A stretch of 20,958 bases of DNA from an uncultured Paracoccaceae bacterium (GCA_937900975.1 CALCPC010000517.1:1-20958); one strand, 5' to 3'. Shown: positions 1 to 8,260, counted from the stretch's first letter. A program made the numbers and translations. Notes: generated by a model from the letters alone, not told the origin.

Positions 1-354
1 CGTGTTGGAGGTCAGGATCGTGTCGGGGCCGAGATGCGGGCCAAGGCTTTCAAAAATCTTGTGCTTGATTTCCTCGCGTTCCGTCGCCGCCTCGATAATC
101 AGATCGGCGGCACCAATTTCGGCGATATCTTTTGCCGGGTGGATCCGGGCCAATGCCGCATCACGGTCTGCGCCGCTGATCTTCTCACGGCTGACCTGAC
201 GGTCGAGGTTTTTGGTGATCGTCGCAATCGCGCGTTCCATCGCCTCAACCGAGACGTCGTGAAGCACGACCTCCATCTTGGCCTGCGCAAAGACATGCGC
301 GATCCCATTGCCCATCTGTCCGGCGCCGATCACGCCGACCCGCTGAATGTCCAT
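1..354 (-). CDS. hbd: 3-hydroxybutyryl-CoA dehydrogenase, N-terminal part (runs off window)
   Basis: This is the first 118 codons of an NAD-dependent 3-hydroxyacyl-CoA dehydrogenase, which interconverts acetoacetyl-CoA and 3-hydroxybutyryl-CoA in the cytoplasm. The reading frame starts MDIQRVGVIGAGQMGNGIAH, a Rossmann-fold GxGxMGxGIA nucleotide-binding loop typical of the family. It continues with LIIEAATEREEIKHKIF and reaches ILTSNT at the window edge, both family hallmarks. The ATG at 354 is preceded by a strong AAGGAG at 360-365 with 5-nt spacing. The family is about 290 residues long, so roughly 60% lies outside the window. It is downstream of etfA and etfB on the same strand, a common alphaproteobacterial arrangement for fatty-acid and butyrate-type oxidation, but an opposite-strand gene lies between them here. 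Confidence 0.95.
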   Translation of the reverse strand, partial: MDIQRVGVIGAGQMGNGIAHVFAQAKMEVVLHDVSVEAMERAIATITKNLDRQVSREKISGADRDAALARIHPAKDIAEIGAADLIIEAATEREEIKHKIFESLGPHLGPDTILTSNT

Positions 355-516
355 GACCGCTCCTTGCCTGCCGCAGGGTCACTTTAGGGATGGCTCAAGG
401 GCACTGCAACGGTGCGTAATGTGTTCCCTAGGTGTCAGTGCGCCACGTGGCCACGCCGTTACCCTTGCGCGGCGATCCATGCCCATTTCGGGCGCAGAGG
501 CAGCAGGAGAGACGCG

Positions 517-1197
517 ATGCCTGTGACGATGACGTTTACGATCGACGCCGACGATATCAACAGCATGAACCCCACCGTCCACGCAAGCCCATGGGCCGGG
601 GCGGGCAAAGTTCGGAAAACGGTCCTGCTAAACTCTATGAAGGACGTGGCGGATTATACGCCGTCCTGGCAGGTTTACCTAAGCCTCACCGCCCATGAGA
701 AAGACGTCTTCAGGATGGCGGTGGGTGAGTCCAGCCTTCTGACGCGCACCGTCGCGCAGGGTAAAGCCATGGCGCACAGATTGATGGCGCCACCGCCCCC
801 AGCGATGCCGATTTCTGTGCCCAATGCCGATCCGATCATCGGATACACCAACGATCAGCACGCCTTCAAAACCTGGCTTGTGACGCAGGCCGATCGGATG
901 ACAAACTTTGAGAGCTATCTTAAATTCGAAGTCGGCTACGCCGAGGTGCTAAGCCCCGGTACGATCTCGGTGCCTATCCACATCTCGCGTGAGGGGGCCG
1001 TCACCAGCCACACGCAGTTCGTTTTCCACTACCACCCTGATGCGAGCGGGCCGGGTGTCGGATCTGCCGAAGCCTCGACAGGCCATTTCAAACCGGATCA
1101 CTACAAACCCATCCGCGTGAAGCGGGAGGACCTTACAGGGCAAGACCGGTTGAAAAGACTGTGGAAAGCGGCCCGGGATGCTGCCCGGAAACTCTAG
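517..1197 (+). CDS. hypothetical protein, 226 residues, no family recognised
   Basis: I do not recognise this protein. The frame is open from 412, but I place the start at the ATG at 517 because AGGAGAG at 504-510 gives a good ribosome binding site; the upstream residues look non-coding. The product has no evident signal peptide or membrane segment. Visible features are an acidic N-terminus (FTIDADD), a proline run (APPPPAMP, residues 91-98), a histidine-containing segment (FVFHYHPDA, 170-176) and a very basic C-terminal helix (residues 210-226, RLKRLWKAARDAARKL). It ends in TAG. It is the only plus-strand gene in the first 5.9 kb, convergent to etfA and divergent from hbd, and its base composition seems less GC-rich than its neighbours. 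Inference: an accessory gene inserted into the etf-hbd locus. Function unknown. Confidence 0.7.
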   Translation: MPVTMTFTIDADDINSMNPTVHASPWAGAGKVRKTVLLNSMKDVADYTPSWQVYLSLTAHEKDVFRMAVGESSLLTRTVAQGKAMAHRLMAPPPPAMPISVPNADPIIGYTNDQHAFKTWLVTQADRMTNFESYLKFEVGYAEVLSPGTISVPIHISREGAVTSHTQFVFHYHPDASGPGVGSAEASTGHFKPDHYKPIRVKREDLTGQDRLKRLWKAARDAARKL

Positions 1198-1285
1198 CGG
1201 CCGGTGGCGCGCGGTCGGTCGGCGAAACTGATCCGCGCGCAGGGATCGCAGTGGCGTTCTTTGTGGAAGGCTGCGTTTGGCGGGC

Positions 1286-2215
1286 TTAGCCGAGCGCGTC
1301 CTTCAGCTTTGGCACGGCCTCGAACAGGTCTCCGACCAGGCCGTAATCGGCCACCTGGAAGATCGGTGCCTCTTCGTCCTTGTTGATCGCGACAATCACC
1401 TTGCTGTCTTTCATCCCCGCGAGATGCTGGATCGCGCCCGAGATGCCGACGGCGATGTAAAGATCCGGCGCCACGACCTTGCCGGTCTGGCCCACCTGCC
1501 AGTCGTTCGGCGCATAGCCCGAATCGACCGCCGCGCGGGAGGCGCCGACCGCGGCGCCCAGCGTGTCGGCCAGCCCCTCGATCATCGCGAAATTCTCTTC
1601 CGAACCGACGCCGCGTCCGCCCGAGACGACCACCTTGGCAGAGGTCAGCTCCGGCCGGTCGCTGGCGGCGACCGTGTCCTCAATCCACTCCGACACGCCC
1701 GGAACATCGCCGGTCGCAACCGTCTCGACCGGCGCTGCGTCCTGCGCGCCGGCCGCGTCGAAGGTCGAGGTCCGGATCGACACGACCTTGACCGGGTCGG
1801 CAGAGGTCACGGTCTGCACCGCGTTTCCGGCATAGATCGGACGTTCGAACGTGTTGGCGTCGATCACCGCCGAGACGTCCGGGATCACCATCACGTCCAA
1901 AAGGGCCGCGACCCGCGGCAGCACGTTTTTGGCGTCTGTCGTGGCCGGTGCCAGGATGTGGCTGTAGCCCTCGGCCAGGCCCGCGATCAGCGCGGCCGTA
2001 GGCTCTGCCAGCCGATGGCCGAGCGCTGCATCCTCGGCAACCAACACCTTGGCAACGCCCGCAATTTTCGCGGCTTCGGCCGCCGCATCGGTGGCGCGCG
2101 CCCCAGCCGAAAGCACCGTAACAGGGCCCAGCGTCGCGGCGGCGCTGACGGCCTTCGCTGTCGCGTCGAGGTTCAGCGCACCGTCGCTGACTTCGGCAAG
2201 AAGAAGAACGGACAT
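1286..2215 (-). CDS. etfA: electron transfer flavoprotein, alpha subunit
   Basis: This is the FAD-binding subunit of the EtfAB heterodimer, which takes electrons from acyl-CoA and other dehydrogenases and passes them to ETF-ubiquinone oxidoreductase. The 309-residue length is normal. The N-terminal half ([25 protein letters not shown]) is the subunit-interaction domain. The C-terminal FAD domain shows [14 protein letters not shown] and the classic ETF-alpha signature [20 protein letters not shown] followed by [14 protein letters not shown]. The ATG at 2213-2215 overlaps the etfB stop by one base (TGATG), which implies translational coupling in an etfB-etfA operon. It ends in TAA. Identification is secure. 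Confidence 0.97.
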   Translation of the reverse strand: MSVLLLAEVSDGALNLDATAKAVSAAATLGPVTVLSAGARATDAAAEAAKIAGVAKVLVAEDAALGHRLAEPTAALIAGLAEGYSHILAPATTDAKNVLPRVAALLDVMVIPDVSAVIDANTFERPIYAGNAVQTVTSADPVKVVSIRTSTFDAAGAQDAAPVETVATGDVPGVSEWIEDTVAASDRPELTSAKVVVSGGRGVGSEENFAMIEGLADTLGAAVGASRAAVDSGYAPNDWQVGQTGKVVAPDLYIAVGISGAIQHLAGMKDSKVIVAINKDEEAPIFQVADYGLVGDLFEAVPKLKDALG

Positions 2216-2976
2216 CAGATCACCCCCGCTTCGGTTTTCAGTTTTTCCACCAATTCGTCGACCGACCCGACCATAACGCCCGCCTCGCGTGCCGCAGGCT
2301 CCACCGTCTTAACCACAGGCAAGCGCGGCGCGACATCGACGCCCAAATCCGCCGGCGTTTTTTCGACCAGCGGCTTTTTCTTGGCCTTCATGATGTTGGG
2401 CAGGCTGGCATAACGCGGTTCGTTCAGCCGCAGATCGACCGAGATGATCGCCGGCAGCGTCACCTTGATGGTCTGCAAACCGCCATCGACCTCCCGCGTG
2501 ACCAGCGCGTGCTCGCCCTCAATCTCCACCTTGGACGCAAAGGTTGCCTGCGCCCAGCCGAGCAGCGCCGACACCATCTGGCCGGTCGCGTTCATATCGT
2601 TGTCGATGGCCTGTTTGCCGCAGAGAACCAGGCCGGGTTTCTCCTCTGCCACGATGGCCTTAAGGATCTTGGCGACGGCCAGCGGCTCGATATCGGTGTT
2701 CACGTCTTCGGACGCAACCACCAGGATCGCGCGGTCGGCGCCCATGGCCAGCGCGGTGCGCAAGGTCTCTTGGGCTTGTTTGACACCGATGGAAACGGCG
2801 ACGATCTCGCTCGCCTGGCCTGCCTCCTTCATCCGGATCGCCTGTTCGACGGCAATCTCGTCAAACGGGTTCATCGACATTTTCACATTGGCAAGATCGA
2901 CGCCGGACCCGTCCGCCTTCACGCGGACCTTCACGTTGTAGTCGATCACGCGCTTGACGGGGACCAGGACCTTCAT
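2215..2976 (-). CDS. etfB: electron transfer flavoprotein, beta subunit
   Basis: This is the AMP-binding subunit of electron transfer flavoprotein, the partner of EtfA. The product is 253 residues, the usual length. It begins [20 protein letters not shown] and contains the family features [28 protein letters not shown] and [19 protein letters not shown]. The conserved ETF-beta signature region [20 protein letters not shown] is followed by [18 protein letters not shown]. The start at 2976 has GGAG seven bases upstream (AAGCAAA spacer). About 290 bp without a recognised gene precede it, so the etf promoter is probably there rather than read-through from the adenosyltransferase gene. Confidence 0.97.
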   Translation of the reverse strand: MKVLVPVKRVIDYNVKVRVKADGSGVDLANVKMSMNPFDEIAVEQAIRMKEAGQASEIVAVSIGVKQAQETLRTALAMGADRAILVVASEDVNTDIEPLAVAKILKAIVAEEKPGLVLCGKQAIDNDMNATGQMVSALLGWAQATFASKVEIEGEHALVTREVDGGLQTIKVTLPAIISVDLRLNEPRYASLPNIMKAKKKPLVEKTPADLGVDVAPRLPVVKTVEPAAREAGVMVGSVDELVEKLKTEAGVI

Positions 2977-3268
2977 TTTGCTTCTCCGACCTCTGTGATG
3001 CGGGGCGAACCGGCGGCGGAACGCCGTGTCAGCCCAGCCTAAAACGGCGTCCGACGGCCGCGCTAGCGCTTGTTAGCGCGCCGAGCGGGCGGGGTGAAGG
3101 CCCGTTTCGGCGCGAGAGGCGGTTTGTCGCGAAGGACCGGCCCGGAAGTGGCGATCCGCAGCGGGGTCCGAGGCCGTCCGAACCGGCGCCGCGCCGCCTG
3201 CCCTAGTCGGCGAGACCAAGGCGCCGTTGCACCGCCCGCGCACCCCGGTCCAGCAGCACAAACCGCGG
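2977..3268. other. intergenic region upstream of etfB
   Basis: These 292 bp lie between the adenosyltransferase stop and etfB, and I see no supported gene. The only ordered sequence is at 3060-3079: a 10-bp palindrome GCGCTAGCGC (3060-3069), with TAGCGC repeated 10 bp later (3074-3079). That places two copies one helical turn apart, about 90-100 bp upstream of the etfB start, a plausible regulator site. No convincing sigma-70 hexamers were seen. Confidence 0.4.
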
Positions 3269-3841
3269 TCAGCGGTTCGCGCCGGGCACCCAGAGGATAT
3301 CATCGGCGCCATTGTCGTTGGCCACCCGCCCGGCCACAAAGAACCAATCCGACAAGCGGTTGAGATAAAGAAGCGCGTCGGTGTTCACGCCCTCAAGGCT
3401 GGACAGCTCTACCGTCAACCGCTCTGCCCGCCGGCTGACCGTGCGGCAAAGATGAAGATGCGCGGCCAGCGGTGTCCCGCCGGGCAGAATGAAGCTGCGC
3501 AAAGGCGCGAGATCGGCGTTCATCGCGTCGATCTCGCCCTCCAGCCGGGCGACCTGAGCCGCCGTCACACGCAGGGGTGCGTACTCTGCCTCGCTGTCGC
3601 GCTCCATCTCCGGGCGGCAAAGGTCGGCGCCAAGATCGAAAAGATCGTTCTGGATCCGGCCAAGGCCCGCGTCGATCTCTCCCGTCGCGTGGAGCCGCGC
3701 CAGCCCCACCGTGGCATTGACCTCATCGACCGTACCGTAGGCCGTGACCCGCTGGCTGTGTTTGGCCACCCGGGCACCATTGCCCAGCGCCGTCTCACCG
3801 GCGTCCCCGGTCTTGGTGTAGATTTTGTTGAGGACGACCAT
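3269..3841 (-). CDS. pduO: cob(I)yrinic acid a,c-diamide adenosyltransferase, PduO type
   Basis: This enzyme transfers the adenosyl group of ATP to cob(I)alamin, making adenosylcobalamin for B12-dependent mutases and reductases. The roughly 190-residue cytoplasmic protein shows all three PduO-type motifs. These are the N-terminal ATP loop KIYTKTGDAGETALGNG (residues 6-22, with RVAK after it), the central RSFILPGGTPLAAHLHLCRT followed by RRAER, and the C-terminal YLNRLSDWFFVAGRVAN. I start at the ATG at 3841, which overlaps the stop of the HIG1 gene by one base (TGATG). A GTG directly before it (3844) is also possible and would give a GTGA overlap. GGGGAAGGG just upstream supports initiation here. 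It forms a two-gene unit with the HIG1 gene. Confidence 0.95.
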   Translation of the reverse strand: MVVLNKIYTKTGDAGETALGNGARVAKHSQRVTAYGTVDEVNATVGLARLHATGEIDAGLGRIQNDLFDLGADLCRPEMERDSEAEYAPLRVTAAQVARLEGEIDAMNADLAPLRSFILPGGTPLAAHLHLCRTVSRRAERLTVELSSLEGVNTDALLYLNRLSDWFFVAGRVANDNGADDILWVPGANR

Positions 3842-4047
3842 CACCCTTCCCCGCGTGTAAACCAGGCCAGCACCACGATCAAGATCACAGCCAGAAACTG
3901 TGCGGCCAGACGCAGGCGCATGATTTTGTTGGCATATTTTTTGTTGAACGCGCCGCCTTTCGCAAACCCGCCAACGCCGACCAAAAGGATCGCAAGCACG
4001 ACAAGACAGGCGAAAAGTGTCACATAAAAAAGCGGTGTGTCGGTCAT
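3841..4047 (-). CDS. HIG1-domain small membrane protein
   Basis: This is a 68-residue protein with two predicted transmembrane helices, about residues 6-28 (FYVTLFACLVVLAILLVGVG) and 48-63 (LAAQFLAVILIVVLAW). A short basic loop joins them, containing NKIMRLRLAAQ. The RxRxxxQ core matches the HIG1 (hypoxia-induced gene 1) family motif. HIG1-type proteins in mitochondria and some alphaproteobacteria associate with cytochrome c oxidase or respiratory supercomplexes; a similar role here is inference. The start has an AAGGGGAG ribosome binding site seven bases upstream. Its TGA overlaps the start of the cobalamin adenosyltransferase gene, an arrangement I associate with this bacterial family. Confidence 0.85.
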   Translation of the reverse strand: MTDTPLFYVTLFACLVVLAILLVGVGGFAKGGAFNKKYANKIMRLRLAAQFLAVILIVVLAWFTRGEG

Positions 4048-4062
4048 CGTCGGCTCCCCTTT

Positions 4063-4082
4063 ACGGCCCGTCCGGGGGCCGT
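4063..4082 (-). other. GC-rich hairpin between SDR gene and HIG1 gene
   Basis: This is a perfect 7-bp inverted repeat (ACGGCCC at 4063-4069, GGGCCGT at 4076-4082) with a 6-nt loop. It lies about 50 nt downstream of the SDR stop and just before the HIG1 ribosome binding site. There is no U-tract, so it may be a weak terminator or a leader stem affecting HIG1 translation. Only the pairing is seen; the role is inferred. Confidence 0.35.
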
Positions 4083-4128
4083 GTTGGACCCAATTTAGGG
4101 CGGTTTTCGCCGAAGGGGACCCCCGGCA

Positions 4129-4956
4129 TCAGGCCGTGATCAAGATCCGGTCCAGAAGGCGCGTCGGCAAAATCCTGCGACACAGGTTCATCATATAGGT
4201 TGGCTTGGTCACGAAATAGCGCGGATGCGGGCGCGGATGCTCTAACGCATGTTCCAGCTTTTTCGACACGGCCGAGGCCGGAAGTTCAAACCGATCCCGT
4301 TCGCGCGTGTCGGCATAAAGCCTGCGCCGCACGGCCTTTTCGTAAAAGCCGCGCTGATGTGAGGCCTCCCAATCGATCCACCGCTCAAAATGAGGCCGCG
4401 CTTTTTGGCGGATCTCTGAGGCGATGGGCCCCGGCTCAACCAGGATGACATGAATGGGCTCGTCGCGGATTTCGAGACGCAGGACATCCGTCATGCCCTC
4501 CATCGCGAATTTCGTGCCGACATAGGCGCCACGGGCGCGCAACCCGACAAAGCCAAGCACCGAGGAGTTGAGCACGATGCGCCCATGTCCTTGGGCGCGC
4601 ATCGTGGGAAGGACGCGCCGGATCAGATCGAACTGGCCGAAAACATTGGCCTCGAAAATCGCGCGCAGCGCGCCGCGCGGCAGATCCTCGACCAGGCCGG
4701 GGCTGGCGAAGGCGCCATTGTTAAACAGCGCATCCAGCGTGCCGCCGGTGCGCTCAAGCGCGGTTTCGATGGCCACAGCGCAGCTGTCCTCGGAGGCGAG
4801 GTCGAGCGGGAAGCTCTCCAACCCCGCATCGCGCAGCCGCGCGCAATCCTCGGCGCGCCGGCAGGTGGCAAATACCCGCCAGCCGCGGGCGTGGAAGTGA
4901 TGGGCGGCGTCAAGGCCGATGCCGGATGACGCGCCAGTGATCAAAAGGGAGCGCAT
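4129..4956 (-). CDS. short-chain dehydrogenase/reductase, NAD(P)-dependent
   Basis: This is a classical SDR oxidoreductase of 275 residues with an unknown substrate. The Rossmann cofactor loop is TGASSGIG (residues 7-14). R33 and R34, just after the second beta strand, suggest an NADP preference. The NNGA motif is at 79-82 (NNAG in most classical members), the catalytic serine at about S132 (LNSSVLG), and the YxxxK pair at Y145 and K149 (YVGTK). PGPIASEI follows in the substrate region. The C-terminal extension past residue 200 is basic and rich in aromatics (HPRYFVTKPTYMMNLCRRIL), and could be a membrane-associating tail as in some lipid-acting SDRs. The ATG at 4956 has only a weak AGG upstream. 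It is not tightly linked to its neighbours. Confidence 0.92.
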   Translation of the reverse strand: MRSLLITGASSGIGLDAAHHFHARGWRVFATCRRAEDCARLRDAGLESFPLDLASEDSCAVAIETALERTGGTLDALFNNGAFASPGLVEDLPRGALRAIFEANVFGQFDLIRRVLPTMRAQGHGRIVLNSSVLGFVGLRARGAYVGTKFAMEGMTDVLRLEIRDEPIHVILVEPGPIASEIRQKARPHFERWIDWEASHQRGFYEKAVRRRLYADTRERDRFELPASAVSKKLEHALEHPRPHPRYFVTKPTYMMNLCRRILPTRLLDRILITA

Positions 4957-5303
4957 GGGGCCTGATGACCCGAAAGCGCCCGCCCGTCCAGCCCTTTGAC
5001 AGGGCTAAGGGCCGCAAGGATTGCGCCGACCCCTTCGCCGCATGGGGCCCGTCACTCCAGCGCGGCGCCCGGGTCGGGGCGGCGGATGGCCCGTTCAGCT
5101 GTCCCGCGCCGCGGCTTCCGGCGCCGCCGCGCCGCCTGCGCGGGCTTGGCTGCGCGCCAAGCCGTCCGGGGCGCGACAGCCCAACGCCAAGCGGCGCGCT
5201 TTTGCGCGGCGAAAGGCGGCGCCGGGGCGCGCGTGTCACAGCCCGACCCAGCGATATCGGGGGTATGCGGCGGCTATGGGGCCAGAGCCCGCGTATCGGG
5301 CGA
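4957..5303. other. gene-free stretch between SDR and DUF6428 genes
   Basis: These 347 bp of extremely GC-rich sequence hold no reading frame I can support; the open frames across it look like compositional artefacts. It contains several stems. The best is a perfect 8-bp stem GGCTTGGC/GCCAAGCC (5143-5150 with 5156-5163, loop TGCGC). Another is CGCGC/GCGCG around TTTT (5195-5208). Neither is followed by a T-run on either strand. They could help end transcription of the DUF6428 gene, but this is not shown. Confidence 0.4.
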
Positions 5304-5849
5304 TTAAGCCGGGCAACAGCCGGTGGAGGCGGTCGGCGCGCCGCCGCAACAGGGATATGCGTGCGCCTCTGGGCGGCCGCCACCCGCGCCCACGCCGGAC
5401 GCTTTGGCGCTTCGCTCCACGACCTTTCGCGCGCAGCAATCGGCGTCTTCCAACCGCGGTCGGCAGACGGGCGCGCGCGGCGCCAAATCGAGGTGGAGAC
5501 CCCCCGCCATCGCCCGAACCGCGGTGAGCGTCCACAGCGCCGCGGCCCCGCCGTTGGGAGCAGCCTCGAACACGACATCAAGCGCGCCGATCCCGGGCAG
5601 CGCGTCCACGGCGAGCCCCAGAATTTGGCGGAAACGGCGCGCGGTCAGCGCGCGGCCAGTGCCAGCCAGCAGCTGAACCCGAACCTCCTGCCGCGTTGTG
5701 CGGCGCCCGCCGCAATCGACGCTGTCCAGCGTTCCGCGGCTGACCTCGGTGATGTGAAACCCTGGCGCAAGCCCGGCGTCGCCCAAAATCGGGACCACCA
5801 GGGCATCGCTGTCTGGAACCGCGCGCATCAGGCTGTTGAAATCAAACAT
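5304..5849 (-). CDS. DUF6428 family protein with cysteine-rich C-terminus
   Basis: This 181-residue protein matches my recollection of the DUF6428 family, small proteins commonly found beside ArsR-family regulators. The family-like features are HITEV at residues 32-36, DCGGRR at 45-50, and a following VQLLAGTGRALTARRFRQIL block. The last third is unusual in cysteine content: C129, CC at 138-139, CC at 167-168 and CC at 178-179, ending TGCCPA. These could bind a soft metal or metalloid, which is inference. The ATG at 5849 has AAAGG about eight bases upstream. The promoter carries a perfect ArsR-type palindrome, so metal- or metalloid-responsive expression is likely. No arsR gene lies in the window. 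Biochemical function is unknown. Confidence 0.75.
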   Translation of the reverse strand: MFDFNSLMRAVPDSDALVVPILGDAGLAPGFHITEVSRGTLDSVDCGGRRTTRQEVRVQLLAGTGRALTARRFRQILGLAVDALPGIGALDVVFEAAPNGGAAALWTLTAVRAMAGGLHLDLAPRAPVCRPRLEDADCCARKVVERSAKASGVGAGGGRPEAHAYPCCGGAPTASTGCCPA

Positions 5850-5870
5850 CGGCGCCGCCTTTCTGCGATC

Positions 5871-5898
5871 ATTTCGATATTTGTAGGAATATCGAAAT
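5871..5898. promoter_or_regulatory. ArsR/SmtB-type operator palindrome
   Basis: This is a perfect 11-bp inverted repeat, ATTTCGATATT (5871-5881) and AATATCGAAAT (5888-5898), separated by six bases. It is AT-rich in a very GC-rich setting and lies 22 bp upstream of the DUF6428 start. The form fits operators of ArsR-family repressors, which typically recognise ATATTCGAAT-like half-sites. It lies in the 113-bp divergent interval shared with parC, so binding could in principle affect both genes; the DUF6428 gene is the likelier target. Confidence 0.7.
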
Positions 5899-5913
5899 TA
5901 TAAGCGCCGTCAA
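5886..5913 (-). promoter_or_regulatory. candidate sigma-70 promoter for DUF6428 gene
   Basis: On the minus strand TTGACG (5908-5913) is a good -35 hexamer. With a 16-nt spacer, TATTCC (5886-5891) is a possible -10 that falls inside the ArsR-type palindrome. A perfect TATAAT (5897-5902) is also present but only five bases from that -35, so it would need a different, poor -35. Either way a bound repressor would block the promoter. The assignment is from sequence only. Confidence 0.5.
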
Positions 5914-5932
5914 CCCGCTCTTGATGCTGGAC

Positions 5933-5948
5933 CCGCGCAAAAGCGCGG
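5933..5948 (+). other. hairpin in the parC leader
   Basis: A perfect 6-bp stem CCGCGC/GCGCGG with an AAAA loop ends 14 bases before the parC ATG and overlaps the only GGAG-like ribosome binding sequence (5947-5950). It could modulate parC translation. Only the pairing is observed. Confidence 0.3.
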
Positions 5949-5962
5949 AGTAAACAAGATCT

Positions 5963-8260
5963 ATGGGTGATGACACAGACGACCGCGATATAAGGGAAGA
6001 GGCAGAGCCGCTGGGCCGCGCCTTGGGGGAACGCTACTTAACCTACGCGCTGTCCACGATCACCGACCGGGCCTTGCCGGATGCGCGCGACGGGTTAAAG
6101 CCCGTGCATCGCCGCGTGTTGTACGTGGCGCAATCGCTGCGCCTTGACCCGGCGGGCGGGTACCGCAAATGCGCGGCGGTCGTGGGCGAGACGATGGCCA
6201 AATTCCACCCCCATGGCGAGCAGTCGATCTATGACGCGCTGGCGCGGATGGCGCAGGATTTCAACATGCGCTGGCCGCTGATCGACGGGCAGGGGAACTT
6301 TGGCAATATCGACGGCGATAACCCCGCCGCTATGCGGTATACTGAGTGTAAGATGGCCCCCGTCACGTTGTCGATGATGGAGGGGCTGTCGGAAAACGCC
6401 GTCGATTTCCGCCCCAATTTCGACGGGCGTGAGGATGAGCCGACGGTCCTGCCCGCGGCCTTTCCCAACCTTCTGGCCAATGGCGCCTCTGGGATCGCGG
6501 TTGGCATGGCCACCAACATCCCACCCCATAATTTGGGGGAGCTGGTGGACGCCGCGCTTCACCTCATAAAGGCGCCCGGCGCGCGGGATGAGACGCTGCT
6601 GGATCTGGTCCCCGGTCCCGACTTTCCAACGGGCGGTGTGATCGTTGAGCCGCCCGCGGCGATCGCCGAGGCCTATCGCAACGGCCGCGGCGCGATCCGC
6701 ATCCGCGCCCGCTGGCATCGTGAGGATTTGGGGCGCGGCCAATGGCAGATCGTGGTGACCGAAATCCCGTTTCAGGTGCAAAAATCGCGCCTGATCGAAA
6801 AAACGGCGGAGATGATCAACGCCAAAAAGATCCCGATCCTGGCCGATATCCGCGACGAAAGCGCCTCGGATGTGCGCATCGTCTTAGAGCCTAAGACCCG
6901 CAGCGTCGATGCGGAGGTGCTGATGAGCAGCCTCTTTCGCAACACCGACCTTGAGACGCGCTTTTCGCTGAACATGAATGTGTTGATCGACGGTAAGGTG
7001 CCGCGGGTCTGCAGCCTAAAAGAGGTGCTGCGCGCCTGGCTTGACCATCGGCGCGCGGTGCTGTTGCGCCGGTCCGAGCATCGCCTTGCCAAGATCGCCG
7101 CGCGGTTGGAGGTGTTGGAAGGGTTCCTAATCGCCTTTCTCAACCTCGACCGCGTGATCCAGATCATCCGCACCGAGGATGAGCCGCGCCCAGCGCTGAT
7201 GGCTGCGTTCTCGCTGACCGAAACCCAGGCCGAAGCGATCCTCAACATGCGCCTGCGGTCGCTGCGCCGGCTTGAAGAGATGGAGTTGCGGCGAGAACGG
7301 ACGGCGCTTGAGGCCGAGCAGGCAGAGCTTGGCGCGCTGCTCGGCTCCGAGGCGGCGCAGTGGGACGCGATCTCGGACCAGCTTCGCGCGTTGCGCAAGG
7401 CCTACGGCGCGCCGCCGCGGTTTCGCAGTGTCCGCGATCTTGCAGCACTCGATGCGCTGAAGGCAGAGATGGGCGCCGACTATCCCCCCGGCGCCCGGCG
7501 CACGGCCTTTGCCGAGGCAACCGCGGTCGCCGAGGTCCCGCTTGAAGCGATGATCGAGCGGGAGCCCGTGACAATCGTCTGTTCTGCCATGGGCTGGATC
7601 CGGGCGATGAAGGGCCATATCGCAGCGGAGACGGAGCTGAAGTTCAAGGATGGCGACGGACCGGGGTTCCAGTTCCACGCCGAAACCACCGACAGGCTGC
7701 TGCTTTTCGGAACCAATGGCCGGATCTTCACGCTGCCCGTCAGCACCTTGCCCGGTGGGCGCGGGATGGGGGAGCCGGTGCGCCTGATGGTCGATTTGCC
7801 CAACGATGCCGGTATTGTCGCGCTGTTTGTGCACCGGGCGGGGGGAAAGCTTTTGGTCGCGTCCTCGGCCGGCGATGGGTTTCTTCTGGCCGAGGATGAC
7901 GCGGTCGCGCAAACCCGCGCCGGTCGCCAGGTCCTGAACCTTGCCGCCGATGCCCGCGCAATGGTCTGTCGCGCGGCCGATGGCGATCATGTGGCGGTCG
8001 TCGGCGAAAACCGGAAGCTTTTGGTTTTTCCCGCGTCTGAGTTGCCCGAGATGGGGCGCGGCAAGGGCGTGCGGCTGCAAAAGTACAAGGATGGCGGGTT
8101 GTCGGACGCGCGCAGCTTTGACTTGGCCAACGGGCTGCAATGGCGGGACCCGGCGGGCCGGACACGGACAGAAAGCGATCTTGCGCCCTACCTCGCGCGG
8201 CGGGCGGGCAGCGGGCGAATGGCGCCGCGCGGCTTTCCGCGGGACAATAAATTCACCTGA
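5963..8260 (+). CDS. parC: DNA topoisomerase IV subunit A
   Basis: This is the DNA-breaking subunit of topoisomerase IV, which works with ParE to decatenate daughter chromosomes. The 765-residue length suits ParC. The N-terminal breakage-reunion domain begins [20 protein letters not shown] and includes [12 protein letters not shown] (residues 43-54). The active-site tyrosine is Y126 in AAMRYTE, after [18 protein letters not shown]. The C-terminal domain has degenerate beta-pinwheel blades and ends near [15 protein letters not shown], a ParC-like rather than GyrA-like feature. The quinolone-determining segment reads [12 protein letters not shown] (82-93), with Q87 where E. coli ParC has S80. 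The start at 5963 has GGAG 12 bases upstream, a long spacing. It is convergent with the next gene. Confidence 0.96.
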   Translation: MGDDTDDRDIREEAEPLGRALGERYLTYALSTITDRALPDARDGLKPVHRRVLYVAQSLRLDPAGGYRKCAAVVGETMAKFHPHGEQSIYDALARMAQDFNMRWPLIDGQGNFGNIDGDNPAAMRYTECKMAPVTLSMMEGLSENAVDFRPNFDGREDEPTVLPAAFPNLLANGASGIAVGMATNIPPHNLGELVDAALHLIKAPGARDETLLDLVPGPDFPTGGVIVEPPAAIAEAYRNGRGAIRIRARWHREDLGRGQWQIVVTEIPFQVQKSRLIEKTAEMINAKKIPILADIRDESASDVRIVLEPKTRSVDAEVLMSSLFRNTDLETRFSLNMNVLIDGKVPRVCSLKEVLRAWLDHRRAVLLRRSEHRLAKIAARLEVLEGFLIAFLNLDRVIQIIRTEDEPRPALMAAFSLTETQAEAILNMRLRSLRRLEEMELRRERTALEAEQAELGALLGSEAAQWDAISDQLRALRKAYGAPPRFRSVRDLAALDALKAEMGADYPPGARRTAFAEATAVAEVPLEAMIEREPVTIVCSAMGWIRAMKGHIAAETELKFKDGDGPGFQFHAETTDRLLLFGTNGRIFTLPVSTLPGGRGMGEPVRLMVDLPNDAGIVALFVHRAGGKLLVASSAGDGFLLAEDDAVAQTRAGRQVLNLAADARAMVCRAADGDHVAVVGENRKLLVFPASELPEMGRGKGVRLQKYKDGGLSDARSFDLANGLQWRDPAGRTRTESDLAPYLARRAGSGRMAPRGFPRDNKFT

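Noticed and set aside
446..455. Palindrome CGTGGCCACG in the hbd/hypothetical-gene divergent interval
   Set aside because: It is short, GC-rich and unique in the interval, so it is expected by chance in this sequence.
1277..2413. 378-codon plus-strand frame across etfA and etfB
   Set aside because: It is antisense to two secure genes and rich in Arg, His and Asp as expected for a shadow frame.
3203..3268. In-frame extension of the cobalamin adenosyltransferase past its TGA (PRFVLLDRGARAV..., 21 codons to a TAG)
   Set aside because: The enzyme ends at a normal family length and position (WVPGANR), so the coding-like appearance of the extension is probably chance in GC-rich sequence.
4910..5581. 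223-codon minus-strand open frame rich in Arg and Pro
   Set aside because: It overlaps the DUF6428 gene in another frame and the SDR start, has low-complexity composition, and shows no family feature.
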